DNA of 64,000 nucleotides from Pegea sp. RAD2-039 (lineage: Eukaryota; Chordata; Thaliacea; Salpida; Salpidae), in NCBI GenBank assembly GCA_034620365.1, contig JAQGEQ010000084.1, forward strand, positions 186,001 to 250,000, written 5' to 3'. The position numbers were made by a program, and so were the translations under genes. Below, in pieces: positions 25,112 through 38,775 of this stretch. The notes below the pieces were generated by a model. The model was given only the letters and a program-made list of their open reading frames with translations, was not told where the DNA came from and did not search any database. The number at the start of each line of letters is the position of its first letter. Positions within the stretch are counted from its first letter, which is position 1.

Positions 25112-27494
25112 CTACCAAGCAGCGGCCAATCGACGCATTCGTCTGTGGACAAATTGATGAGGAATGTGGTTAAAGAAGTCACAACGAACCGGGTGTTTCT
25201 GTCTTGATCGCGAATCTTCTTCTCCATTTCGGCATCAGTTAGAGTTTCTAGGAACGGGCACCACTGATCCGCTTCACTAGAGTTTCGAAAAGCCATATCG
25301 ACGTGAGGTAAGTTGTTCTCACTAACAAATTCAGTTAGAAAGTTATGTCAGCAAAATTCAACTTCTAGAAGATTCGACTAAAAATATTCTAACTAAATGA
25401 TATGTGCCTACTGGTCCGACTTTTGGCTTTTAGTTTGTTAGTTGTCTAAAAATGGTACAGCTTAAAGTAATTAGTGGTAACTTACTGGACCAGCTATGGT
25501 AGGTCTTAGGTCCCATTAATCATACATTTATTATAAGCAATTAAACAAACTAATCATACATCGGTGAATAATTCAAATTATTTTTTCTAGGACCCCTTTG
25601 AAAATCACTGCATCAGATATAAACAAGTAGAATCGATATGGAACCTGAACGCATATGTCCGTTGATGCCAACTCAGTTGTCCACGGATACTATAAGTGAT
25701 CGCAGTGATAAACTCTCCTCCTAGTCCCAATTCTTGACAAAGTTTTGCCGCAAACTTCTCAGGACTATTGTTAGGTTCTGACATGTCCCATTCAAACTGG
25801 TCCACCAAGCTGATGTTGCCCACATGAACATTTAACTGGTCAAGTAGAAGATGATGATCAGAAGTTGATGATTAGATCTCCAAACCTTAATGATGACTCG
25901 TTGATCGGCTTGATCTGATAAAATCAGATTATCACTAGTCGGAAAAGCTTCTATTTGAGATCGTATCGCCTGCGCGATAAGGGGCACGAACGTCCCAGGA
26001 TTTACATCTAAATCATCGCATAAAACTTCAGCAAACATTTCAGGTGTGATCAGCTGCTCTAAAAATTAAGTTATCGAATTGAAAAAGCAGAATGAAAAAA
26101 AACCAATTAGTTAAAAGACCATTTTTGTTCCAACAAAAGGTATCTCGAAGCTTTTGGCCATCTACTTCCATATCAAGTCGAACTGGAACCAGTACCTCTG
26201 GTTGAGAAGCGTTTGAATGAATAGACGCCGAGCTGTGGTCGTCATAGCTACAACAAGCTTTATTTGATGACTATTTAGAAGCAATTAGATAAAGTACTGA
26301 CCAGTATGGAAAGGTCCGAATTTTCTTTTTCGATTTGGGGATGTGAGAAATGCCTGTAGCGCAAGGCACTGCATCAAGATGATGAGAAGTATTGGGGATG
26401 GTAGGGACCCACTGGTTGCTTCGTTTGTGTTTGTTTGAATCTCTTCAAAAGCAAAAATTTTCATTTACAAAAAATAAAGTATTGTAACAAGTAGAAAGTA
26501 CCGAGAAACAGATTCAGAGTGAGTGTTAGAAGCAGAAGCTGCTCGGTAGCATTCATCATTACCTTCGTACACATCTTGCACTTCAACAGCTTTCAGCAAA
26601 GACACGTTAGTTGCTAAAGTGCTATGCCCAATGTCTACAAAATCATTTTATTAAAACTTGAAAAAAAATTGGCAAAAACTCAAAAAAAAAACTTTCTAAA
26701 AACTGATCACAACTGAAATTTGTTATAATTATTACTAGAAACTGTCCAGACTGTCAACTAAAACTCTGTGTTTAACATACTATGTGTAGGCAAGCCTTTT
26801 TTCCATTTCAATCTATATGCTCTGCTCAAAATTTTTCTCCATACTTCTACATTAGTTAAAAATGATGTAAATAAAAAACAATAAATTGAAAAATCTTTAA
26901 TTTCTGTTTCTAACCTGAATAGTTCTTAAAAACTTAAACTGATTTTCTAATTATAAATCTATGAAAATTCTTTACAATAAACCTTATTCTGTTTAGATTT
27001 TATGTTTTAATAAAAAAAAAGATAAAATCAAAAGCTTTTAATTAAAAAGTTAGGAAATATTAAAATTGTTACTAATTTAACATTATCAAAATCTGATAAA
27101 TTACAGCAATCATTATATGAGATTAATTATAATTTGTTTATTTTCATAAAAACCTGGAGATCTAGTTGCAATAATTTTCCTTTCTTCAGCAGTAGCCATT
27201 CTTCGCCACAAGGAAGGATATCTTTTATATAAAGAACCCCGAAATAATCTTAAATAGTTCCCAACCTAGATTTTTCAAATGTTAAAAAGTTTTAAACACA
27301 ATTTATTTTGATGATTATTCAAAAAGAAAAAATTCAAAGTGAAAAATATGTTAGAGCAAAATATTTAATTTAAACTATTCAATGTTTAGTATCACCTCAG
27401 ACCCAATCATGTAGTATTCACCGCCCTCTTCCAATTGAAACTTTGCAGGCTTTTGCCCAAAAGTCCTGGGTAGGCTCCCGTCAGATTTGACCAT
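25112..27494 (-). CDS. SMARCB1: SMARCB1 (SNF5/INI1), SWI/SNF core subunit
   Basis: At least eight minus-strand exons. The start is ATG 27494 ([20 protein letters not shown]), leading into the winged-helix N-terminal domain (YYMIGSEV, then [20 protein letters not shown] in the next exon). The middle carries [17 protein letters not shown] and SHHLDAVPC. The two SNF5 repeats follow ([49 protein letters not shown]; then [20 protein letters not shown] and [20 protein letters not shown]). The C-terminal basic helix is [20 protein letters not shown], ending RLAAAW at the stop 25112. It is a core component of BAF-type nucleosome remodellers and acts in the nucleus. Introns are mostly under 300 nt. 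An acceptor-like TTTTCAG lies 20 nt upstream of the ATG. It is intact and highly conserved. Confidence 0.93.
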
Positions 27495-28564
27495 TTTTAT
27501 ATCTTAACAGTTTTCTGAAAATAAAAGATATTTTAAACATTTATAAAAATCATAATTATTTAGTAGTTAGTGAGAATTTAAAAGTTAAAATACCAACAAA
27601 AAATTTTATCTTTAGAACTTAAATTTTAGAATCACTACTGATAATTAAATTGGTAACAAAATTAACTAAAAAAAATTTCATAGAATTTATGCATTAAAGG
27701 ATTATTTTTAAACAAAAGTAAACTTATAACTGTGGTTAATAAATAGACAATTTAAAATGTATGAGAGTTATTACTGATATATATATAAAAAAAGATACTA
27801 TAAATATAAAGATTAAACATATAAATTAAAATACAAAAACTTAATAAGCAAATTAAATGTTTTTTTACTTTGTGAATAAAAAAGAAAAGTTTGTTAATAA
27901 GCTACAATTAATTTTTATTATTTTTATCATTACTTATTTTTTTTTGTATTTAGTTTTTCGTTGAATTTATTATAAGAAATTTATTGTTGATTTAATGTAA
28001 AGAAAAAATGCCTGAAAATTATATGCCCTAAAAACAGTAAACTATAAAATCATTGTGTTTAATAAAAAATTGAAATTAATAGAATTAAAGTTTAATATGA
28101 AAGCAATAATAATATTTTATTTATAAAAATAAAGAAACAAAATATTTATTTAAATAATTTCAAAGAGATTTAACTATAAAGAACATAAAAATGTAAACAG
28201 CAACAATTAATTCTTTCACAACTTATTCTTTTTAACATTTTTCACTTTAAAACAAGTCTTAAAGTTCATAAACTTGCTAAGTTCAAAATGTATTGTAAAA
28301 AGCTATGTTGTTGTTCAGCTTCATTATTATTATTTTGCGAATTATTTTTTGTATTTATTTCTTGATGCAAGAAAATCGTTTTTTAATTTACTTAATTTTT
28401 ATATTTTAGATATTTTGAGTATAAAGTATATTAGAATTTATAAGGTCTGAAAAAATGTTAAAGATATTTTTTAAGTTATTAAACTAAGGTATTATTGAGG
28501 CTATACAACCTTATCTTGATTTACTCATTCAAACTTCTATTACCAATTAAATTTTTTCTTAGAC
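27495..28564. other. AT-rich spacer upstream of SMARCB1
   Basis: About one kilobase of very AT-rich sequence with no open frame of interest. It presumably holds the SMARCB1 promoter, but no motif stands out. Confidence 0.5.
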
Positions 28565-28745
28565 ACTGAAATTATTAAGATATCAAATTAAAAATCTTTC
28601 AAGTTATACAAATATTTTGAGTTAGTGAAAAGCTTCATTAAACTAAAACTTTCTAAGATTGAAAAGAATAAAACTAATAAGTTTCTACTTTAATTTCAAT
28701 AATATGCAATAATTAAATTATAAGTAGAACGGCTGGAATTTTAAA
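28565..28745 (-). repeat. dispersed repeat, inverted partner of 42440-42625
   Basis: On the complement, CCAGCCGTTCTACT, then TTATTAGTTTTA, then TTTAGTTTAATGAAG and TTTTCACTAACTCAAA run in the same order and spacing as at 42440-42625, over about 180 bases. No coding capacity. The family is unknown. Confidence 0.7.
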
Positions 28746-28869
28746 AGTATACTGTCAAAGTTGTTATTTTTTGCCAGTCATTAAGATCAAAAACTTGATT
28801 TTGAAGGTCAAACTAAAAAAAACTGAGTCTCAAGCTCAGAAACTGTCATATGTTGACCTGATCAATGTA

Positions 28870-28935
28870 TTAGCGTGTTAGAATGTGTGTCAGCGGGAGG
28901 TGCTCTCTTCAGGCACCCTCCTTCGCGTTTATTGT
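28870..28935 (-). repeat. short dispersed repeat (partner at 22185-22240)
   Basis: The complement reads CGCGAAGGAGGGTGCCTGAA, then CCCGCTGACACACATTC, matching the copy at 22185-22240. This GC-rich block stands out in an AT-rich spacer. Confidence 0.65.
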
Positions 28936-29189
28936 AATAAATAAATCACAGTAATCAATTTATAACTTGAGTGGCTGTTTATGCAAACTTAAAAACAATC
29001 TTCAGGAAAAAAGACCTATATATAAAATATTATAAAATATTATAAAATATATATATATTATAAGGCTTAGCAAACGAAATGGTATTAAATAGTATGTACT
29101 GTGTAATGACTCGTTATATCGAGATTTATTAATTATTAAGAAGGTGATTGACAACAATTTTTATTTATTTATTAATCATTTTTATAATT

Positions 29190-30330
29190 TATTATAATAA
29201 ATTCATTAATGGAATATGGTTCAAGAAATTTGCAGCTGGTTTACGGAAGAAAGGTACAAACTCAGACTTTGTGGACTGGATTCTGAGCTGCCATTCCATA
29301 GACCAGTTTCCTACAGTGTGTAGTGCAGTTTGAACGTTTGAAGGATTCCAAGATAATAGGTTTATGTCATCTTTGTGATTTATGAAACCAAAAAACGTTT
29401 TGTTGCTGGATGGAGATAAGACTGCACTTTCTCTTCCTAAGTAGATATTAGAAATATATTTCTTGTAAACCATACAAAGATCTTTGTATAGAGATTTGAT
29501 AAAAAGGTCTGCTTTAGTTTGTTTGTATAGGAAGTTTTTCAAATGTTGTAAGTTCCTTAAATATTTGGACAAATGTGTCTTTTTGTTAAGTCGATAAAAA
29601 TTGACTCTTTAACGATGTTAGTAAACCTTGAGTAAATAGTATTGATGTCTTCGGTAGAGTTAAAAACAGAAATCCAGTCAACACCCGATAGAGACTTGTT
29701 AATACCATAATTTCCACGATAACAATTCCGTTTGCTTGAAGTTTTAACGTTCATGGAAAAAGTTTGGAGCTTGAATTCCATCATGTTGTGATCGCATATC
29801 GGAGCAAAGGGTCTTTTTGATCAACGTAGATAATGTTTTCAGGTTTTGATGTGATAAGAAGATCCAAAGTATTGCCACTAAATTGGATTGAAAAATTAAC
29901 CATCTGAGATAAGTTATTGGCATCAAGGAAGCTTACAAAGGCATGACTTAAACAGGCTGAATTAGGATTGTGGCTATCCAACTTAAACGATTTCCTCATA
30001 AATGCTAAGTTTGGGTTATTCCAACCAATTTTACTAAAATTAAAATCCCCCAAAATATATAACTAAGAACACACAACACTCTTCAAAACCTTCAATAAAG
30101 TCTTAAAAGTAACCTCCGTCATTAGTTTTAGAGGGTGGTAGGTAGGTACATTTCAAACAAGAAAATTTGGATTTTGAGTAATGAAAATCGAAAGCGGTAA
30201 TCTCAAATCCTGGAAAATTAATGGCATCGATCTGAATTCTGGAGATCTTGGGTGCAAGCAATGTTTTGTAAATTACGCAAACACCGCTGCCTCTATCATA
30301 CAGTCTCTCACAACGCAAAATACAACGTAT
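29190..30330 (-). mobile_element. degenerate CR1/Jockey-like LINE with internal deletion
   Basis: On the minus strand the fragments come in LINE order. First is an endonuclease part (DRGSGVCVIYKTLL, then CTYLPPS, then GDFNFSKIGW and NTLDLLITSKPENI). Next is a linker and the start of the reverse-transcriptase region (LQHLKNFLYKQTKADLF, then GRESAVLSPSSNKTFFGFI). Finally comes the RT C-terminal side (NVQTALHTVGNWSMEWQLRI). Several frame changes and the direct join of N- and C-terminal RT pieces, with the catalytic centre missing, show it is dead. Sequence up to about 30780 may belong to the same insertion but is unrecognisable. Confidence 0.8.
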
Positions 30331-31515
30331 AAAACGGGAAAATCTTAGTAGATAACGCGCAACAATTTATATTGGGTTGTTTACATAAAACCCTTCTAGC
30401 GTCGCTTCAGCGTCTACATAAGTGTGGCAGCTCTCAAAGTATTCGTAAAAGTCTGAAGTTGAACAATTAACAAGTGCAGTTAATTTATCTTGATCACATA
30501 AACTTGTATAAGAAATTGGTAAAAGTTTTCTTCCAGTGAAGAACTCCTTGGCTGACGACGAACTATTCGGGTAGACAGCACTTTACAACAAGGTATCCAT
30601 TTTTTATATTAAAAAACCTGGTAAAAGTAAAAAAAAACTAGTATACTTCATCAAATGGAACCTAGATTTGTAAAAAGCGACTAACAATTAACGATACAAA
30701 CAACATCAAGTCCAGCAACAAAATGAACAAGGTATATAAAGTAGTAGAGACCACATATTTCAGTGAGCGGCAAAATAATAAAGGATAAATTCAAATTTAC
30801 CACTCTTAAATAGCTTTTTAAAACTTCTTTATATGATCAACTTTATTAATTTCAGTATTTCCGTTTTTTTATTGTGAATCGAATATTAACTGCTAAACAT
30901 TTTGTCAAACAGATTCATAACTTTACTAAAATCCTCCATCACAATTTGAGCTTCTATAATTCTCTATTACTATATACTAAAAATGTCATGAAATTTTTAA
31001 AACTCTCACTAATAAACAAAACTTTTTTATCGCAACATTGCTTTTAGCTTGTATCAAAGTAATAGTTTGAGGTTATGTTGTAAGAGCAAACAGTTTAAAA
31101 TAAAATTTACGCAGAACAGTTTTAAATGAAAGAAAAAGGAAGCACAGCAGCATCTCTACAATTTATACAAGATTCTTCAAAATAAAAATAATTTGTGTTT
31201 TCAATAAAACATAAAAGAACATTTATGTCAGCGTAAAAACCAACAAGCTATTGAAATTTACAGATTTTATTTCATGCTTGTTATACAGTTTTCAGTTTAT
31301 AAAAAAAACAGCTTTGAAATTTGGCTGTAACTTTTAGTGAAAAAAAAATAATTCTGACATTTATTCTATAATTAAATATTTAAGAATACTTTTATGAAGT
31401 GTAATAAAAATAATTTACAGACTATCAATTTTAAAATTCGTAAAGAACCATTTGTTAGTATTTTAAAATTAAATAACCTTACAGTTTGAAGAGACACATC
31501 CTCAAATAAATTAAA

Positions 31516-33740
31516 ATGTTTTGCTGTAGTGAGCCCTTCAACCCTGATGAAAACAGAACCCATACCAACTACATGATCACTATCAAGGTGAAAGCAGAAA
31601 ATATATTCAAGATGAAATTACTACAACCTGAAAAAAAGCAAACTTTTGTTTTTAATTTTTACAGATTTAAAATTTTCTTTAGACTTCGGCAGCTTATTTA
31701 GATGCAGGAACTAAATCAAAGGTGGAACTACAATTTTTTGGAGATCAAGAAAATAAAAAAACGTCTAAAATTGAACTGAATAAATTATTTTGAAACAGGT
31801 TTTAACATTGGAAGTGTATATTATTGTTTTATATATATATTGTTTTATTAAAAACTTAACTTTTGTTCAGCTTCATTGCCACAAAATGAAACTGATTGGA
31901 TTCTGAAACTTCAACGTGAAGAAGAGATTGAATCAAACAAAAAAGAGTTTTGATGGGTTCCTATGGATAAAAACAAGTATAAAGGATTTCCAAAACAAGG
32001 ATATTTTGATTTTTCTAGTGCTTTTTTATATATATTCAAACGATATACAGTGAGAGAAAGAGATTTTGTTGATCATGCCCTAATTGGAATCATTTTATCA
32101 AGTGTTGAGACTATAAAAAGTTAGAGTTTACATTTTACTTTAATTTCAAAAGATGGTGAGAAAAAAAGACTTAAAAATTTATATCATGTTTTGAATACTA
32201 AAACAATATCAGCAACCATGATTTTAATCCTTTTAGTTTTCTTTAAAGTCTTACAGTTTCTATTTTTGAATATTTTATTTTTAAGGATCTTTTGTATCAA
32301 TTGAAAGCCTTTAAGATCCTCTCCAATGTCTTACTACCACCTACAGACAACTTTAATCATGAGTAAGTTAAGGAATTATTATTTGATGATAACAAAAAAT
32401 TGAAACATAACTTTCCATATCGAAAAAAAGCTGGAAAGAAAATTCAGTGCAAGGCTGGCAAATGCCAAACGGTGTTAATCCTATTGCTTATGAGTTGTGT
32501 ACGGAAATACCAAGTTACTTCAATGTGACCAACGAAGTTTTGAAAGAAATAATTGGAGACAGTACAATCGATGATTTGATTAAAGTGAGTGTTAGGAATT
32601 CAAGTTGGTGGTAGTTTATAATACATCAAAAGTATTTTTAAAGTTATTAAAGTTTGTCCAAGAAGTAAAAGAAGATGCAGTGATCGCTTGAAAGTTTTTT
32701 TAGAAAATTATTTGAAGTCACATGTACAACTAGTTAGAAAGAATTTATGATTTTTTAAAGTTATTTAGTTGTTCAAAGATATATCCGAAGCTGTCAAAAC
32801 TTTACTTTTTAAATTTGATACAAATAATAATTAAGAAAACCCATTTTAGTTATTTAGAAAATCTTTTGATTGCGAGGTGAGTTGAATAGTTGATTTAGTC
32901 TTTTTTTAATAGTGCTACTCTTTATTCATATATTTCTTTCCGAGTTAATATTAGAATAAAATAATGTAAATGATCATTGGTTGACTTGGTTTCTCATTAG
33001 AAGTTTGTTAAAATTATTAGGAAACCCTTTAGAAATAACTAAAAGCCTGATTATTTCTAGAATGAAGAACTCTACATCTCAAACTTTAGTAAAGTATTTG
33101 GAACAGCCGCTGGCGTCAAGCGAATTAAGGGTTCTTCTGGCGTTGATGCTGTATGTCCTCCTGCTGTAGCTCTTTTTCTAAATGAGTATGAGGGATTTCG
33201 ACCAATTGCAATCCAATTAAAGCCAGATAATCCTGGATACTTGTTTGTTGCTGATGGTAAATTGGGTTGGCTGCTTGCTAAAATGTATTACAGATGTTGT
33301 GTTTCCAATTACCACGAGGTAGTTTATGTTTTAATTTATAAATAATTTTCTATTAGCAATTAAAACTAATATTTCTCCTCTTATCTTGGATAATGTACCT
33401 TTTGTACACTCATAACGTCATGGAGCCTTTCTGTATCTCCTTGTTTCGTTGTCTTCCGAGATGTCATCCAGTTTATAAGCTACTTCGACCACATCTACGA
33501 ACATTAGTTGCAATCAATACTAAGGCTAGGAGTGATCTACTTCCAGCAACCTCACTTGTAGCTTCGTCATTGGCAACAAGTGAAGTTATTTGACTGAAAC
33601 GAGCCAACTGAGGAAATTAGTTTTTATTGCAACTTTTTTTAGGTGCAACTTCTCTTGTAAGATATGTTTACAAATCATTTAAACTTCAGCATCTCAATAT
33701 TCTTAAAGTTTTAGAGAAGAAAGGTTTTCGTTACATTTTT
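31516..33740 (+). pseudogene. lipoxygenase pseudogene (PLAT plus LOX domain)
   Basis: Exon-like blocks in order resemble an animal lipoxygenase (5-LOX / allene-oxide-synthase-LOX type). There is an N-terminal PLAT domain (31516 onwards: TNYMITIK, then LDAGTKSKVELQFFGDQENK). Then come LPQNETDWILKLQREEEIES; NGVNPIAYELCTEIPSYFNV; NEELYISNFSKVFGTAAGVK; GYLFVADGKLGWLLAKMYY; the iron-ligand region YTHNVMEPFCISLFRCLPRC with HPVYKLLRPHLRTLVAINTK; and LVRYVYKSFKLQHLNILKVL. It is broken: in-frame stops follow NKLF (about 31791) and SNKKEF (about 31952), another follows TSEVI (33592), no AG acceptor precedes the block at 33393, and the conserved C-terminal end is not found. The frame is kept within blocks, so decay is recent or selection was lifted late. 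Confidence 0.72.
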
Positions 33741-33869
33741 TTTCACATCGATTTCTTACTAATATCATCTTTAACAAGGAAGCTAGTAGATAGTTTTGTT
33801 TTTACTAAATTTTTATCGAGCTCAAAACATTTAACACAAATTTGTTATTTAAATGCTTGATGAAACGTC

Positions 33870-36800
33870 GGCGTTTTGCGTTAGAATCTAATTTTGATTA
33901 TAAAATTATGATATAAAGTCAGACGAGTCAACTTTTTAAGGATTTAATTTTATTGTTATTTCTTAAAATAAATTTTAAATTCACTAAGACGGTGGTAATA
34001 TATAAAAAATTCGAATTGGATATAAAAACAGAAAAAATAAACATTTTCTTATACTGTACTAAATAGTGGATAGCTTTTTAATCAAAATTACAGCAACTGA
34101 AATTTCCAAAAATAAACTTTCAAACATGAAAATATTCAATCAATAATAAGTTCCATGTCAAAATAACAGTTTAAATAGAAGATTTTTCAAATAAAATCTT
34201 AGCTGTTGTTACAAAGCCCCATTTAAGTATACTTTGCAAACCTTTAAGAGGATTAGGAAAAAGTTGAAGAGGTAGATAATTAGCAGCCGGTTTTACTATT
34301 ATCAAGCTTACGTTAGCGTTTTTCATTAAAAAACTAAAGATGATAAGAGTGAATGATGATAAGGTTTCAACAGCTGATTAGTTAACATTTTTACGAGTTA
34401 TGATTATCAGTTAGATATAGAGGTTTGATTTTAATGATGTTTAAACTTATTTTTAAATTTCTTTTTCGTGTAAATAATTGAAATTGTATAATTTACAAAA
34501 CTATTTTATTAGATCTTGTGAGAATAGTCTACTACAAAGCGATCAAGTTAATTTATCACTTTTCAGTTGTTTCTAAGAAAGTTTTAGTTAATTATTGTGA
34601 CTTTATTAAATAATTGAATAATTTTGACAAATAAATTTATTCAAAATTAAACTTTTTGTAAACAGTGTTATTATGCTGAAAATAGCTAATAACTAAATTA
34701 ATAAATTAAATCTAAGTTATCAAAATGTAATTGCACTTGAGAAAATTTTTAGAGCATACAACTTTTTTGAAGTAGTTTTTAATAGGTCAGAATAATAATT
34801 GATTTGATTCGAGACTAAGTAAAAAGATTTCTGAAACTTTTTAATAACCTATATGTGCGTAGGTAGATTTTTTCTCATTGTATTTTCTAGATGAAGCTTG
34901 TTTTTTCTAAATTTAGATAAAATTAAAAATTTTCTTGCAAGCTATTTTAAAATTGGTACAGTTGAAATTTTTTATAATTTATTTATATTTAAATACAGTT
35001 AGTAATCAAATAGTTCAAATTATTAACCCAAATCAGCTAATCGAGATCTATTAAAGCTAAATCATTTTTCACCAAATATCTATATGTTATTCTAGATTTT
35101 AGTCACATCTAATTATCACTGTAAATTTCACAAAATAAAATCTTTATGTACAAAGCTTGGTTGGAAATATTTATGAAAATTTGAATAAAAAAAAAAGGAA
35201 AGTGTTTTACGAAAATTATTGAAACTAAAAAGCAAATTAAGATTCAATAACCTTTCACTTATATTTTAAAAGTAGCAAATAGTTTATTAGTAGATGCATT
35301 TTTGCAGAAGGATGTAGCTGAAGGGGAAACTCTGTAACTGGTGCAATTTTGATTAACTTTTTATTCTTCCAAAATTTGGTAATATTTACTAATTTGTGTA
35401 TCATTTAAAGAAATCACTTATTAAAATTTTTTTAAAGTTTTTTTTACAGAACCAATATTTTATGAAATTTTATCCTCCATAAGTGTTTACTTTGTATTCT
35501 TCTACCTATTTGTTTTTGAATTGGTGCTGAAGGAAGTTGAAAACTTGCTTAAGATTTTTAGAACATATTGAGTTGCTTCGTGAAGCATATCACAAATGAG
35601 GCTTGAGTTCTGATAAACAACAACTAGAGTTACAAAGATTAAATCTTGTTTTGAAGTAAAAGGATCTTATAGTCGGTTAAGCGACTAGACTTTTGCTTTT
35701 AATTTCATGTCCTTTGAGAGTCAAACCAGGATTTCTATGACAGATTAGTGCAAGTAAACGATTACAAATAGGTAAAAATTCTAATAAATAATTGGTTGAT
35801 AAGGGAGATTCAGTTATTAAAGTCTTTTAATATCATTGGGTCTTGGGGCACTTAGAATTAGATGCGACCAAAAAAATTCAGATATTTTAGCGACTAAAAT
35901 TTTTCTAATTTAATAAATGTTTTAAATAGTTCTGGTCTTCATCTTATACTAAAAGTACCTTTTTCTAAATTATCTCCAATCTACGTTTTCTTCACTCTGC
36001 ATATACTTCAAACAGCCTATTGAAGTTTTCAAAGTTTGAAACAGCTCATTTAGCTTCCTTAAATTATCTTTCACGATTCGTTTTTTTTTTAATCTTTTTA
36101 AATAATTGAAAATAATTTTTGATAAATATTTCATATGGTCAAAATTATACAACAACTTACTTTAAACCTATATAAATGTACTTTGAACTGTCATGTGATA
36201 AGGATGCTTTGAAAATTTTGCTGAAAATATGATCACATTATCGAGCTTGAACCAAACTTTTTTTGTTTACAACAATAATAATTTTCATATAAATAAAATT
36301 ATTTTCGATGCATTTTTTTCATAATCTGAGAAAATATTATTTAGTTTTAGTTAATATTTCGATTTTTTTGGAAAAATATATTGTAGTCTTTTTTTCAACC
36401 AACTTTATAGTTTGGAATTATCACAAAATTTTACATAAATTGTGTAAAATTAGATTGACTGCAAGTTATAATTAATAATTGTTATTAACTTTAACTTTCG
36501 TGAACCATTTAAACAATTTAAGTTTTCTTCATTACTTTTTTGACTTATCGCTTAACCAGAAAGTTTTTTATTTGATCAGATTTATTTGAACTTTCCTATA
36601 GAGTTGTTTCATTTTACATTATCATATTTTAAACAGTAAAAAGTATAAAAAATCTTATTTTATTATTTTAATTGTAAAGATATTCAGCTATACTTTTGAT
36701 AGATACTTTTTGTTACATTCAATGACGACATTTTTGCGTAGGCTTTAAATATTTTAACTCAAACTAGATTTTGTTATCTGTTTACTATTTCAAACATTTT

Positions 36801-38775
36801 GTTACAACTAAATTGTGCAAGACCTCACAAACCCAAATTGTTTTATATTTATTTCTATAACTAGGTAACCGTTTGCATAGACTAATGAAGACGAGTTATA
36901 AATGATTATATTCATAACTTGTCTTACATCGTAAATTGGCTGGAAGTAAAATTTTTAGCACTTTGACTTTATAAGAACTCAAGTATCTTGCCTATAAACT
37001 TCAGTTATTTGAGATATTGATTTCAGAAGATGTATTTTTGAAAGCTATCTTCAGTAGACGTCAATTGACTATTAATAGAAACCAAGTTTTGAAAATTATG
37101 TGTTGAAGTAGTAAAAAGGGTTTGGTTAAAGTAAACTTGTTTTCATTAATTTCATTTTTAGTAATACTTTTAAATAGAACTTTTAAATTTCAAGAAAGAT
37201 TTCTTAATTAAATGTATTAAGCCATTGATGATAAACCATTTAGAAATCAAAGAAGAAATATTTTAAAGTTTAAAGTTTCTTTTATTAGACAATGAAGAGG
37301 AAATAGTTTAGTTGATTGCTGTAAAGAATAGAGTTAATCTTTTAATTATACTTGTTCAAAATCACTTTGTACTATATATTTAAATATTTAATTAAACTAT
37401 ATTCATAATTCTTTTAGCTATAGAAAGCTCGACTTTTTAGTTTTAATTTTATATTATTAAAGTATATTATCTCAATATATATTATCTATGAATTATTTAT
37501 AAGGTCAGTGTATTTTTGTAAACTTTAACATTACTTCAATTTTTCAAAAAATTGATTTTTTAGTAAATTTATGGCATCAAAGTTTTAACGATTTTATTTC
37601 CTTGAATTCATTCAAAAATAAAATCTACTATTTTCTATGTAAAAACTTTGACTATTTTGATTTTTTAAACTTTTTCTACATTTCCATGTTTGAAAATCAT
37701 TTTTATCATTTTAATTTGTTTAATCACAACTTTCAAAAAGTCGCTAAATATAAAACTTGCATAATTTTACATGATACTTCTACCTATAATCATAAAGTTT
37801 ATACAAAGGAAGTTTTCAAAGGTTGATTTTAATCTCAAACATTAATTTGAAGTTAAAGAGTGGACTGCATATAATTTAATCAATCTTTTTATACCATATT
37901 TTTAAATAAAAGTTTTTTTAAAAACGAAAATATTAGCTGAAATATCAACTAATCAAAATTTGACAAATTCAAATTTTACAAAGTTTATTGTTGTAGCTAC
38001 TTTGAAATCAAAAAATTAAATTTTAAAAGATTAATAAAAATGATTCTTTAGAAAAAGATTATTTGATATAAGTTAGTTTTGTAGTACACTCATCTAATAT
38101 TATCTAGATTAATTAAATTAATCGATTTTAAAAAGAATAAAGTTCTAACAATAGTTCCACAAAACAAATAAGTTAAATTTTAAAAGCTAAAAATTTAGAA
38201 CAAATATTTTATATATTATATAAGTGGGTATTATTTTGTATAAATTTATAATATAACCAAATCTTATATAATTTTTAAATTAGACACAGACCTAAAAGAT
38301 GTTCATAGATTGTAAAGATAAATTAGAGCAGTTTTTAGTGTAATAAACTTAAACAGTTAGAAATTCGATTGTTTTAAAAGGAATCATTTATGTTGTAAAT
38401 AAAGAACTTTTTTGGCTGCTGTGAAAGCCCTTCAAATTTGTTTATTTACTTTTCAAATGTTTGCTTTTCTGGTAAATTGATTTCACATCAAGTAAACTTG
38501 AAGCAACTTCTTACTTTTAGGTTCTCAGTAGTAAACAGTCTTACTGTCGGCTTCTCAAGTGAAATGATAGAATTTCTTCTTGTGTTTAAATGATGTTTAA
38601 ACTACTTTCAGTAAAAAACGTCGATCAGTTTTCATCTTATTTCATTAAAGTTGTGAAAATCTCAGTTATTTTACAAAATGAATTAGTTTTAAGTGTTGTG
38701 GATCAATGAGTTTTTGTCTTTTTTTTTAACTTTCTAGGAGTTATTTCTATTAAAGTGCAAATAGCTTTCGGTGCA
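33870..38775. other. gene-free AT-rich spacer (4.9 kb)
   Basis: This is the emptiest part of the window. Base composition is strongly AT and no family-level match, convincing open frame, tandem array or GC island was seen. A tRNA-like string around 35680 was judged too weak. Confidence 0.6.

Noticed and set aside
35680..35760. tRNA-like string (TAGTCGGTTAAGCGACTAGA, then GAGAGTCAAACC)
   Set aside because: It resembles A- and B-box spacing, but the stems do not pair and no further copy was found. It could be a worn SINE head.
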